64,000 nucleotides of DNA. It comes from Hirudo medicinalis. Its lineage: Eukaryota > Annelida > Clitellata > Hirudinida > Hirudinidae. Where the stretch lies: NCBI GenBank assembly GCA_011800805.1, contig MPNW01000462.1, positions 45,187-109,186 of the forward strand, read 5' to 3'. A program made the translations under genes and the position numbers. This document shows, piece after piece, positions 52,520 to 63,985 of the stretch (position 1 is its first letter; each line of letters opens with the position of its first letter). Under the pieces are notes generated by a model. That model made no database searches. It saw nothing but the letters and a program-made list of their open reading frames with translations, and had not been told where the DNA came from.

Positions 52520-53364
52520 GATGTTCAATCGCTGCTGTCATCGTCATCATCTACGACGTTGCTTTTCTTGTTGTTGTATCGATCTTAACTTATTCGAAGA
52601 AATCTACTGACACCTGGACTACTTTGTTTACACGCACCTGTCGCAGTCAACTGCAGGCGGCAACCACCACTTGATACGCGCAGACGACTTTGACGTCCGC
52701 TTGCTTAGAGGCGTCTTCCTTAATTTCGAGGCATCCATTTGATGATGACTAATTGGTGTACATTGTCATTTTAATTGTGCTAATCACATTTCCATCTCCA
52801 AATGCGATTCTTAAAAGCTGTTTTTAATGCTCAGAATGTCGTGAAAATGATTAGCAACAAAACAAAACAAAACAAAACAGAACAAAACAAAAATTAAATA
52901 ACAAATGAAGTTCGTACTCTGAAATGACTCTCGAAAACGCATGAGAAATGAAACTTGTAATTTAAGGAGAGTTTGTTCCATTTTTCAAATTATCGGTCAG
53001 AAAGTCACTTTCTGGCACGTGGTCAGACTTCCTGGTCAAGGACTTGCCATCAACTGAACATGATAATTGTCACAAATGCAATAAATTAGCATCACAAGCA
53101 AATGTGATGTTGTCATAATCAGCTTAATGTAATATTAATAACGTCGAGAGTAGCACTCACGTGACTACAGACTCTAGCATTCCGTTAACATTATTCCAAT
53201 ATTGTTTTGATATATTTAAAAAAATTTTTTAGTGGTGTAACAATTAGAATAATTATTAAGTAATTATGTTTATGAATTTATTACATTGTAATATAATATT
53301 CAGTGTCTTTTAAAGGATACGACAAAAATGTAACCTATTACAACTTTACATTTTTATTTTCCAG
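50510..53364. other. Intergenic region upstream of the two-pass membrane protein
   Basis: No gene could be supported on either strand. It contains (TTG)n tracts at about 51600-51650 and 52462-52520, a (CAAAA)n run near 52857-52892 and a perfect inverted repeat AATTCACC-GGAGT-GGTGAATT near 50650. Untranslated first exons of the gene at 53506 may lie here, because a splice acceptor precedes that ORF at about 53364. Confidence 0.4.
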
Positions 53365-53505
53365 GAATTATATGACGCACCGTTTCCAATAATTTCTGCT
53401 ATTTTATTTGGAGCCATTCTTGAGGCCTAGGAGACTTGCAGCTACTAACACAACTTCATCTGCTACTGCTGCCATTACCATTCCAGCCGCCTCTTCGAGA
53501 GCGTC

Positions 53506-53688
53506 ATGGACGACGAGAACCACACCTACTGCAGCGTGGAGATGGAAGAAATTGAACTCAATGATGTCGGGTCACCTCCAAATGACGTCACAAACTCCAA
53601 CACAAACAACAACAACAACAACCGGTACAGCATCCCCAACGGAGGGGGAGCTAATAACTTCAGTAGCAACAATAGCCACAGCAGCAAT

Positions 53689-53720
<32 letters not shown>

Positions 53721-54345
53721 CGCGAACATGAACGACAACGACAACAGATTCAGTAGCGTCAGCAGTCAGCTGACCACCGCTTCCAGTAAAAAGTCAATGC
53801 TGAGCAACAAGAAGGAGCTGAAACAACTGAGGAAACCTTCTGACAGAATCCAGAGCAAGTCCTACTGCGCCACGTTCTGCTACAACATACCACGGAGCAG
53901 TCTCATGATCGTCTTGCCGGGTATAGTCATTCTCATCACCGGTGCAATCCTCACGGCTACTGTGGACAAAAGCGAGTCTTGGACAGATGGAGGGGTCCTG
54001 TTGGTTTCGATGGTTTTCCTTATCCTCGGTGGCATTTGGACACTCGGTGGTCTCATCTATTGGCTGACAACATGGTGCAGGTACAAGCCGGAGGTCATCA
54101 AGAGGGGTCAAATGGGTACGCCCCCCGTTATGACCGCCAGTGCTACGTCGGCTTCAGGAGCAATGAACAGCAACCACACGGCCGTAAGGACGTCTAACTC
54201 CGACTCCATATCGACCCCGACGACTTTCGAGTCGCTAAACTCGCCGTTCACCGTCATTCCTCACCCGATATTCTCTCAACAGCAACTGCAAGTCTCTCAA
54301 CAGCAGCTCAACTCTCAGCCGACTTTCGGTCAACAACAACAGCAA

Positions 54346-54381
<36 letters not shown>

Positions 54382-54636
54382 CGACCTCGATCCGTCCAAC
54401 AGGCTTCTCGAGACGTCATCGACGACACACAACAAAACATAATGCGACACAAAGAGAACGCCAGTCAACAGTTGCAACAAAATTCTCAACAACTGCAACA
54501 ACACGTACGAGACCAGCAACAGAACTTTCAAGAAGCAGCCTCAGACGCTGTTCAGGCGGGGAAGCAAAATGTTGCGGATTCAGCGAAATACTTTCAACAA
54601 ACTCTACAACAAAATGTTGCCGACTGCTACTATTGA
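53506..54636 (+). CDS. Uncharacterised two-transmembrane protein with Asn-rich and Gln-rich regions
   Basis: An uninterrupted 376-residue frame. The N-terminal 120 residues are hydrophilic with an N-rich stretch (12 consecutive Asn). A short Cys-containing segment (SYCATFCYNIPRSS) leads into a first membrane segment (LMIVLPGIVILITGAILTAT). A 10-residue loop follows, then a second segment (VLLVSMVFLILGGIWTLGGL) ending at a WCRYKPE junction. The C-terminal 175 residues are Ser/Thr-rich, then Gln-rich (17 consecutive Gln), then an amphipathic Gln/Ala region. Both termini should face the same side, probably the cytosol. The hairpin resembles small TMEM and neurensin-type proteins in layout only, and I do not recognise the family. 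A likely acceptor (TTTTCCAG) at about 53364 shows that the 5' UTR is spliced. The clean membrane core argues that this is a real gene. Confidence 0.75.
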
Positions 54637-54823
54637 CGAATGAATTAAAAAAATGTAAATTATCTCCTTAAATGTATTTATTAATTATAAATTTATTGTT
54701 TATTAATTAGTGATAATTTTTTAAATGCGCTGAATTTAAAATCGCTTTTGTTCACGAATTGGCCAACATTCGGTTAGCTCTTGAGTCTCCGGTCGCAAAT
54801 ATAAACTTGCATTTAATATTAAA

Positions 54824-54876
<53 letters not shown>

Positions 54877-55773
54877 AAACAATTATTGGTTGATGCTGAG
54901 CAGTTGTTAATCTGAATGTATGAAGAGGAGTTGGAGGACCCCAAAGTTGCTACTCACCTGATTCTTTCACGAGCTTCCAAAATCGGTCTCAGAGTTTGAA
55001 TTCGTCTGGTGACGTAAATACACAGGTGTTAGAAAGTCTTAAGGTGTCATGAATTGCTATGACCACCTGAGTCCTCACCTTGTCACTTGTGCTTATTAAC
55101 ACAACCGAAGAAAAACCACATCGTTGACCACACGAGGAATCATGTAGTCACTGATATATTCGATGAAAATGTAAAAGTATCGATTAAAAGTTGGAACTTC
55201 GGATCGCCAAGCCATCTTCAGCCATCTTCAGACACTTCGACCATTTCAAGTCACCCTCCCTCTCCACCCCCCCCCCCCTCTGAAGAAGAAAAGAAGAAAG
55301 CCGCCGCTAAACTAACGGCCGATGAAATTCTGTTTGCTTGATCTTCCGCCGTGAAAGATGAACTTCCGATGCCGCTCGTGCCGTGCAAATAGAGTCTTTA
55401 TCGTTCTCAAGTCACAGAGTCTGAGATTATTCAAGAGTGGAGCCACGAAAAGGGTATAAATGTGTGCCCCCGGTCAGGCCGCCAACGAAAGCAAGTGTTG
55501 TGTCGAAGCTGCAACAAAGTGAGGGAGTTAGTTAAAGTTGAACTTTTTAAAAAAAAGTAGCATTTACAGAAAGTACTCCAGTGAGAGTACTGAGTATTTG
55601 AAGGACTGGGCAAAGTGCCCTTTGATTACGAAATCCAAATACATGACAAATTGTAAACAATTTTACAATTGAGACTTTTTTTTATGGATAAAGCAGGTTT
55701 TATAAACTCTGAAGATGTCCGTTCAGAAGTCTTATTTCAATTTTCATTTGGAATTCTTGTCTTTATTTTGCAG
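54637..55773. other. Intergenic region with (ATT)n tract
   Basis: Contains a pure ATT tract at about 54826-54877 and a 13-base C run near 55267. An open frame at 55087-55341 was considered and not accepted. Upstream untranslated exons of the prohormone gene probably lie here. Confidence 0.4.
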
Positions 55774-56247
55774 ATGGTGCACAAAAGCTGTCTTGTGTTG
55801 GCCCTAACTCAACTGATCTTCATAATATCTGCTAAGCCCAAAGAAGGCCCGTACAGTCTTCATGGTCTTCAGATGACAAACAAAGTGGAACACGGCTCCA
55901 ACCTCGTGAAGAGATGGGCGCCGAACGAGCTGCACGTCGGTCACTTGCTCCGCTCGTTGCATCAGAAAATGCTGGAGGATAAGTTGAAGAACCAGCAGGA
56001 CGGTAGGAAATCATCCAGGTCTGCTGGAGATTCAGAGGCAGAGACACTCGAAGAGTTGCTCCAGTTTGCACTGGCGGAGGATGGCGGTCACGACGCGGAA
56101 AAGCGATCGAATAGCAATCCGATGGATGTTTTCCTTCCGGTCGAAGAAATGTTCCGTCTCATTTTAAAAGCACTCAAGGAAATCCAGGAGCAGCAGCTCA
56201 GAGATGGCTACATTGGACGACCCAACCCAGTCAGAAGCGTCGGCTAA
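55774..56247 (+). CDS. Probable secreted prohormone with one amidated peptide
   Basis: 157 residues starting at an ATG directly after a splice acceptor (TTTATTTTGCAG). Residues 1-20 form a signal peptide (CLVLALTQLIFIIS core). KR at 46-47 is followed by WAPNELHVGHLLRSLHQKML and nine more residues to Asp76. Gly77-Arg78-Lys79 then forms a textbook amidation and cleavage site, which predicts a 29-residue amidated helical peptide. A second KR lies in AEKRSNSNP, releasing a C-terminal peptide with VFLPVEEMFRLILKALKEIQ. The peptide's length, helicity and amidation fit ligands of class B receptors (CRF/DH44, PDF or PTH-like). The spacing E-L-x-x-x-H-x-L...M weakly recalls PTH, but I would not name it on that. 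A polyadenylation signal is at 56357-56362. The acceptor at the ATG implies an upstream noncoding exon. Confidence 0.7.
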   Translation: MVHKSCLVLALTQLIFIISAKPKEGPYSLHGLQMTNKVEHGSNLVKRWAPNELHVGHLLRSLHQKMLEDKLKNQQDGRKSSRSAGDSEAETLEELLQFALAEDGGHDAEKRSNSNPMDVFLPVEEMFRLILKALKEIQEQQLRDGYIGRPNPVRSVG

Positions 56248-56261
56248 AATGTCTTTGGGGT

Positions 56262-56308
56262 TCAAGTTCAAGTTCAAGTTCAAGTTCAAGTTCACAAGTT
56301 CAAGTTCA
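56262..56308. repeat. (CAAGTT)n hexanucleotide repeat
   Basis: About seven CAAGTT units, one broken by CAC, in the 3' UTR of the prohormone gene just after its stop codon. Confidence 0.92.
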
Positions 56309-56389
56309 GTGAAAAACAGATTCGAATTTATCTTCCAAGGATACGATTTTGTTGCTAATAAATTTAAACTTTAGAAAGCCCAGCGTGTC

Positions 56390-56676
56390 AACAGAAATAT
56401 TTGTTTTAATCGACAGAAGTGAGGGAACAGCTTGGGGGGGGGGGACTTAAGTTCTCTTTAAAAAAAAATATAAAAATAAGAAAAATAAAAAAATAAAATT
56501 AAAAAAAAAAATAGAAAAAAAATTAATTAATTAATTAATATAATAATAAATTAAGTAATATTAATTAATTAATTGATGTAATATTAATTACGCATTGGTA
56601 ATTCGTTTCGATTGCGTAAAAGAATTTATTTGCTTTTTGTTTTCTTAAAATTATTTAACGTCGCCTCCCGATTCAG
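56390..56676. other. AT-rich gap before the Cys-module exons
   Basis: Homopolymeric A and TTAATTAA-rich DNA with a G run near 56438. Because the first module exon begins at a splice acceptor, the start exon with a signal peptide must lie here or further upstream; I could not find it. Confidence 0.4.
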
Positions 56677-59600
56677 CGAGGTCGACAGTGTGCAACGTTC
56701 CGAGATGTCAGACGTGTTCGTCGCAAGACAGGTGCTCGTCGTGCATCAACGGTTACAACCTCAACCTGACGACAAACTCCTGCGACGGTTATTATTGCCA
56801 ACGATCTTTTCCGACGACATCGATAATGACATGTGCGACGGTGCATGTGTGACAGTGCATGTGTAATAGTGCATTTGTGACGGTGCATGTGTGATAGTGC
56901 ATGTGTGACAGTGCATGTGTAATAGTGCATTTGTGACGGTGCATGTGTGATAGTGCATGTGTGCATGTTGTGCATTCAAACATTTACTTACTTTTACCTA
57001 ATTTTAAAAATCTTAATTTCTCACAAGCGATTAAAAAGTTGATGCTTGCATTAAAATTAATTATTTGAATAAAGTATGAAAAGTGAAATAATTCGAATCG
57101 TCGCCTCGTTATTTCATCCAGCTCGGTGCACAGTGTCCTACTGCCTTTTCTGTGCCACCCCGGACAGGTGTTCGGTCTGCACGGGAGGATACGTGCTCGA
57201 TTCCACCTCCAGTTTCTGCAAAGGTGGGTTGGTGAACGTAATAATGGGAAGTTAATATTTCAGAGGTATTTATTTTTTTATTTTTTTTATTTTAACGGGC
57301 TATGTTTCCTTCGGGGTGCGGGTCGGCCGAACGGGCCGCACTCCCCGGGGCATGGGAGTTGCGTGAACGGTAGATCGATTACATTGACTGCAGTTATTTA
57401 TATTTCTTCCAAAGACTTGTTCCGTTCGATCATTCGCCGAAGAAAGTTTGAAGGATTGTAAAAATGTTTGAAATGAAATATTTTACAGTTCAGTGCAATG
57501 TACAAAACTGTCGAGAATGTTCAAAACCAGAAGTTTGTTCCAACTGCAACACCGGTTACACCTTGGACACGAACGCAAACACTTGCTCGGGTTAAACGTC
57601 ATCTTTTAAATGTGTTTAATAATTTAATAATGTAAATTCAATTTAAATATTATTTCACGTTTTGTGTTCTTGGAGGTGATTATATATTCCATTGCACGAA
57701 ATTTTTTTTTTTGCACGTGGTTGGTAAACATGTCATGGACCTCTAGTTTTTGGGATTTCTTGTTTCTGAGGATTTTGGCAACAAATATGCAACTCCTTCT
57801 GTCATCCATCTGGGCATGTTATGTGGTCCTTTCAATATTTCATTAGGTGCCTCCAACAACTGCTTGTGCATTGATGGTAGCTACTTTAGTTAGAAATTGT
57901 GAACTTTGTCAGCTCCTGGTGTTTTTCAGTTATGGGAGAATTTGATTGTTGTTGTTGTCATTTCATTTATTTCCAATTTTTTCCATTCTGGACTCTTCAT
58001 TTCTTCATGCAATGTTTCTTCAACATCTAGCCAATTTGCTTCGTTGTTGTTGTTGTTGTTGATGTTGTTGTTAATATCAATATTAATCTACCAACTCCAG
58101 GAGAGTGCAACGTTCAATACTGCCAGATGTGTTCCCCTCCGAATGTCTGTTCCATCTGCAACCCGGGATACCTTCTCGGCAGCAACACGTGCAGTCGTGA
58201 GATTTAGTTCAACATTCGTCCGTTTCTTGAATTGATTTCCCATTTTGATTTAAATTATCTCACGAAGGTATTGCATTTGTCGTCAAAAACTAATGTAAAC
58301 GTAAATGTACTTCATTTATATAGCGCCTTATGCATAGCGTCAGAGGCGCTTCTTGTCAACCATTTATATAGCGCTCCTACCCAAGGGCGCTTGCGGCAAT
58401 GCAGGCTGGGTTTCGAACACGACACATTACGACCGTTGCTATAACCCATTCGGCCAACCTGCGCAATCTCCTCGTTAATGGACGATGATGATAAAAAATG
58501 TCGTCTTTTGTTCGCAGCTGCTTGCAACATCCCCAACTGTCAGACGTGTTCCCCTCCTAACGTGTGCACGACGTGTCAAGCCAATTACTACCTGTCCTCG
58601 AGCACCTGCCTCCGTAAGTCGAGACGACGACAATGACGATGCCTAAGAATGTTGACGACGACAAACATTTCAAATTTTTTCTTTTAAAGAAAAAAAGAAA
58701 TTAAAATCTTAAACATTAAAATCTGTCTCAATTATCAGCCCTATGCAGCGTGGCCAACTGTGCTTACTGCCTGTCACCGAACCAATGCCAGGCCTGTCAG
58801 AGCGGTTTCGTCCTTAACCCAAACAACACCTGCACAGGTGATAAAAATATACAATGATGATGATACTTGTGTCATTGCATTGTCAAGATGATGATTGTAA
58901 TAATTAATAATGATAATAATAATAATAGTAATAATAATATTAATTAATATTAATAGTAATAATAATCATAATAATAAATAATAATAATCATAATAATAAA
59001 AAGTAATGACTTGAATATTAAATGTCATGATGCCAACAGTGAGGACTTCTGCATGCAACGTTCTCAACTGTCAAACTTGTTCGGTTCCCAACGTTTGCTC
59101 CTTGTGCAACCCCAACTACGTCCTCAACACGACCTACAACACCTGCACAGGTGAGCTTGCAGTTGTTTCAATAGATTGCGGACATTTGTTTCGTCGATCG
59201 CGTTCACGAGCGACGTTGTTAGCGTCCGACATGTCGCGAACGAATGTCGTGAAAATATTCTTTGTTTGTTTTGTGGCGACAACGTAATAACGTTCTGACG
59301 ACATTTGCAGCCTTGTGTGGAATTCCCAACTGCATGATGTGCGCGACACCCAACAAGTGTTCCTTCTGCAACAACAATTACGACCTCGACACCAACAACA
59401 ACGTTTGCAAAGGTTAGAATTTTGTTGTCGAAACGCAATCTCGTTGACCCGACCCCAATTCCGGTGAATTCCACTCTAAACGATTATCGCCGATCCTTCT
59501 CGCATTTTTAGTTCGTTGCCGAGTTCCGAACTGCCAGTTGTGCCAAACTCAGGACGTCTGCAGTGCCTGCAATCCCGGCTACACGCTCAACACCTCCAGC

Positions 59601-62600
59601 AACTCGTGCGAAGGTGAGCGAGGAATATTTCGATTCCGATGATCGCGATCGAATATTTGTTTATCGAGACGACGTGTTTCGATTCGTTTGAAAGTGATTC
59701 GTAATTGTCGTCCATAATTTCCAATGCAGTCATTTGCAACGTGTTCAACTGTCTGCTGTGTTCGTCTACCGACGTGTGCTACCTTTGCAGACCTGGTTAT
59801 CTACTCGAATCCAACATCTGCACGAGTAATTGGGTTTTGAATAAATAATTTTAATTATTCGATGTATTAAATTAATAATTAATAAATAATGAATTGCATG
59901 CTTACAAGAATATATTAAACACAATAATAATAAATATGTGAGTTGTGATTTTATTCCTCAATAATCTTTTGCTTCTCCATCATTGATATTCCTCATCCTT
60001 CCCGATGACTCCGCAGTTAGAATTGACTGGAGTAATTTGGTAACCAGAATGTTGTGTAAAATGTGTAATATTGTTGTTGAATTACGAAATATTACCGTTA
60101 CCTTACGTCGTACTGAGTAATTGTCGTAATCGACAGTGAATTGCAACGTTCCATTCTGCCAAACCTGTTTTGGTCCGAACCAGTGCCAGCTCTGCAGATC
60201 GGGATACTTTGCCAACAGTGAACTGTCTTGCTCTCGTGAGACATCCAATTGTTATTTGTTATTGTTTTTATTGTTAATAATTTATTATTATTATTATTAT
60301 TATTATCATTATTGTTATTGTTATTCTTAATTGATGCTACCAATGACATCATTTCACCAGCCGAGTGTAACATCGTAAACTGTCAAACTTGCGCACTGCC
60401 CAACATCTGTCAACTGTGCAGGCCGAACTACCAACTCAGGAATAACAACTGCCAAGGTGCGATCGCTTTTAAAATTACTTAAAATGAATATTATCTGATA
60501 TATTAATGTATTATTATTATTATTATTATTAATTTATGAGGTTTGCTGACATTGCTAATCTTAATGCAATCTATTTACAGAGTTATTGTTGGCAAGTAAA
60601 TTATAAAAAATAAATTATGAGTTTAAAAGTAAAAAACGACATGTTCAACACATGAACATCTCTTAAATGTCACCACAGCCTCCTGCAACGTGCCTAACTG
60701 TCAGTTGTGCTACCAACCGAACGTCTGCTCCGTCTGTGACAATGGCTTCGTCCTCACAGCCAGTGGCACTTGCATTCGTAATTATGATCTTAATTTTCGA
60801 CGATTACTCGAATTTTTATTAAACATTGATGTTTGCATTGCTATGCTTGGAAGATTTGTTTGAGTGAAACTTAAAAAAAAAATATTTGTGAATGTTCTAA
60901 TGGTGGGGAGAGAGGAGAAGGGGAGATGTTTAATTCTGTTTTGTTCTCTTTAATCTAGAACTCCCCATTCCTTGCCAAGTTCCCAATTGTCAGAATTGTT
61001 CTACTGCCAACCGATGCACTGTTTGTTTGAACGGATACAATCTCAACACCACCTCAAACTCTTGTCCGGGTAAAACAAAATACTGGATTATTATTATTAA
61101 TGAGTTAATTTGTTATTGTTATTATTATTATTACGTTGTTGTTGTTGTTGTTGTTGACAGCTCAGTGTAACGTTCAGAACTGCTATTCCTGCGACACTCC
61201 AAACAGATGCTCGGTCTGCAAGCAGGGATACAACTTCGATTCGTCCCTCAACTGCATCGGTTTGAAGCACATCCATTCATTTCAGTTTTTCATTCAATCG
61301 TTCATTGTCAGAACATCGAGAATTAAAGGACGATTACTTTCGTTCAGTCCAATGCCCCGTGCCGAACTGCCGACAGTGTTCCCAACCCGGCAGTTGTGCC
61401 GTGTGTCAGAACGGGTACATTCTCGATCCAAATAATTACACCTGCAAAGGTTTGCCATGCATGAAATTTATTCCGATGATAATGAATGGATGGATGGATG
61501 AACGGATGGGTGGATGAATGGATGGGTGGACGGGTGGGTGGATGAATGGATGGATGGATGAACGGACGATAACAACATTGTCTCAATGTCTGCCTTCAGC
61601 TCGATGCGAGATAGTGAACTGCTACTTCTGCCTGCTTCCCGACACCTGTTCCTACTGCAATGCCGGCTACCAACTGGTCTCGAATACATGTCCAGGTGAG
61701 TTCGAACGTCCTATCACATGATGTTTATTTACAGTAATCGACTTAGAGGAATTCGTTCAGAATGATTATAATATATTACAATTGATTGACAAAATAGAGA
61801 ATCTAATTACGTGCTCGATGCATTTTAACAGTCCAATGTAACGTTCAAAATTGCCAAGCATGCAACCAGCCAGAGAGGTGTTCCCAGTGCAGTGCGGGAT
61901 ACATTCTCGACCAATCGTATCGCTGCAATCGTAAGCTGATCGTTATTATGTCATTGCCACGACGACGCTAACGAAATGACCACTTGCAGCCAGGTGCGAC
62001 ATTTCAAACTGCTTCAAATGCTACGAGCCAAACAAATGCTCTCTGTGCAACACGGGATACTTCGTCGACAACAACGACAGGACCTGCACTCGTTAGTTAA
62101 ATATTAATTAGCTAATGAATATTAATTATGTTATTATTATTATTATTATTGACGTTTAATGTTTTTAATCATGCAACAGCCTTTTGCAATGTGGTCAACT
62201 GTCAGATTTGCTCCTCCACCAATGTGTGCTCCTCTTGCATTTCTGATTACGTATTGAATGCCAACAGCACCTGCACAGGTAAGTCGTCTTGTAATTGTCG
62301 TGTGGTTTTTGTGGAAAAAAAAAAAACAAAACAACAACCTGGTTATCCATGGGGACCAGTAAGTAGAATAATATTAGTTTGTGTATTGTGTGAAATATGA
62401 ATATTAACATCGTTTGGTTTTTTTAAATGAATGAAGTGATTTTTGAATTCTTGCAGCTGTCTGCACTGTTCCATACTGCCAGATGTGTTACCTGCCAAAC
62501 AGGTGTTCATCCTGCTTACCTGGATACTCGTTCGACCAAAACCTTAATTGCATAAGTACGACTACTGTTTCTTAGTCGTTTTTTTTTTTCGTAATAATTT

Positions 62601-63929
62601 TCAGTCGCTCGGCAAATATCGTTCGCTCGATTATAACTTTTACTTTTAGTTTAATCTTTGTGTTTATCTTTCAAAATCTTAATTCTAGAAACCCAAGTTC
62701 CTTGCAATACACCTTACTGCTACAACTGCTCGCAGGCCAATCGCTGTGTGAACTGCCTTTTCGGGTACAACCTCAACCCCAACAACTACAACTGCGAACG
62801 TTGGTTTTTTGACTCTATTGACCTCTTATTGACCTCTTATTGACCTCCACTATTGACCTCCACACGAAACGTCGATGACATGCAAATTGATTAATAACGA
62901 CAGAATGTGATTAAACGTGGATTAATAATTCATTTGCAACAAATATTTTTAATGCTCGACGACAGCCGTCTGTCCGATACCCAACTGCTTCACCTGCTCG
63001 TCTCCCAACGTTTGTTCCACGTGCCAATCCGGATTCCAGTTGATCAACAACGTGTGCCAAGGTGAATGTCGCTTACTTTCGTTGCTTAAGTTTACGTCGC
63101 TTGAGTTTACGTCGCTTACGTTCGTCGCTCGTGATTATTAATTTCTGGAGAAGGTTTTCGAGCCTTAACATTTCTATCATTTGAAATGACTTTCTTATAA
63201 TTTTTGCATTTGTTGAGATGTCTGATGTTTCGTCAGATGTAATTGTTTCAATTAATAATTTTTGACCAAAAATAACAGAATGATTTATACAATATTGCCT
63301 TTATTTTACAAAATTTTTGCACGAGTCGTAATGTGTCGTGTTCGCGACCCAGCCTGCATCTCAGGGGAGCCCCTTTGCGTGGGAGTGAGCGCTATATAAA
63401 TGATGGAATGATTAAAACTTGCCTTACATCCCATTGGGTTACCTGAGCCACTCAAACGATTGGCTAAATACAATTTTGTCTTTTTTGTTTTATTGTTCTA
63501 TTATTTGTTATTTTTAATTGAAATTAGAATTCAACTTGAAAATATAACATATGTGAATATTTAATAATTTGGACAATTTAATAATATAACGATAACTCAT
63601 ATATAATAATATAATGTGTGCTTTTATTTCAAAATAACAGCGGTCTGCCCGATTCCAAACTGTCGACAATGCACGAGACCCAACATCTGCTCCTCCTGCA
63701 ACTTTGGATACGATTTGGATGCAACTAACAATCTATGCACTCGTTGGTTCATTGCAAGAATATACATTACCCTAGATTATAATATATAAAGTATATTTAT
63801 TAATATTATTATAATTAATAAAAATAACAATATTATTATTACTAAGGAGTTGTCACATTATTCCTTGTGGCTTTTATTATTCTAATATTGTTGTTGTTAT
63901 TATTACTATTATTATTGTTGTTATTGTTG

Positions 63930-63985
<56 letters not shown>

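Noticed and set aside
55087..55341. An 84-codon frame ending in a proline run and a Lys/Ala-rich tail.
   Set aside because: The proline run comes from a 13-base C homopolymer, there is no recognisable domain, and it connects by splicing to neither neighbour in a way I could support.
56612..56676. A signal peptide directly upstream of the first Cys-module exon (frame beginning at 56612).
   Set aside because: The frame has no ATG start and does not continue into the module frame. The stretch looks like an intron with a normal acceptor.
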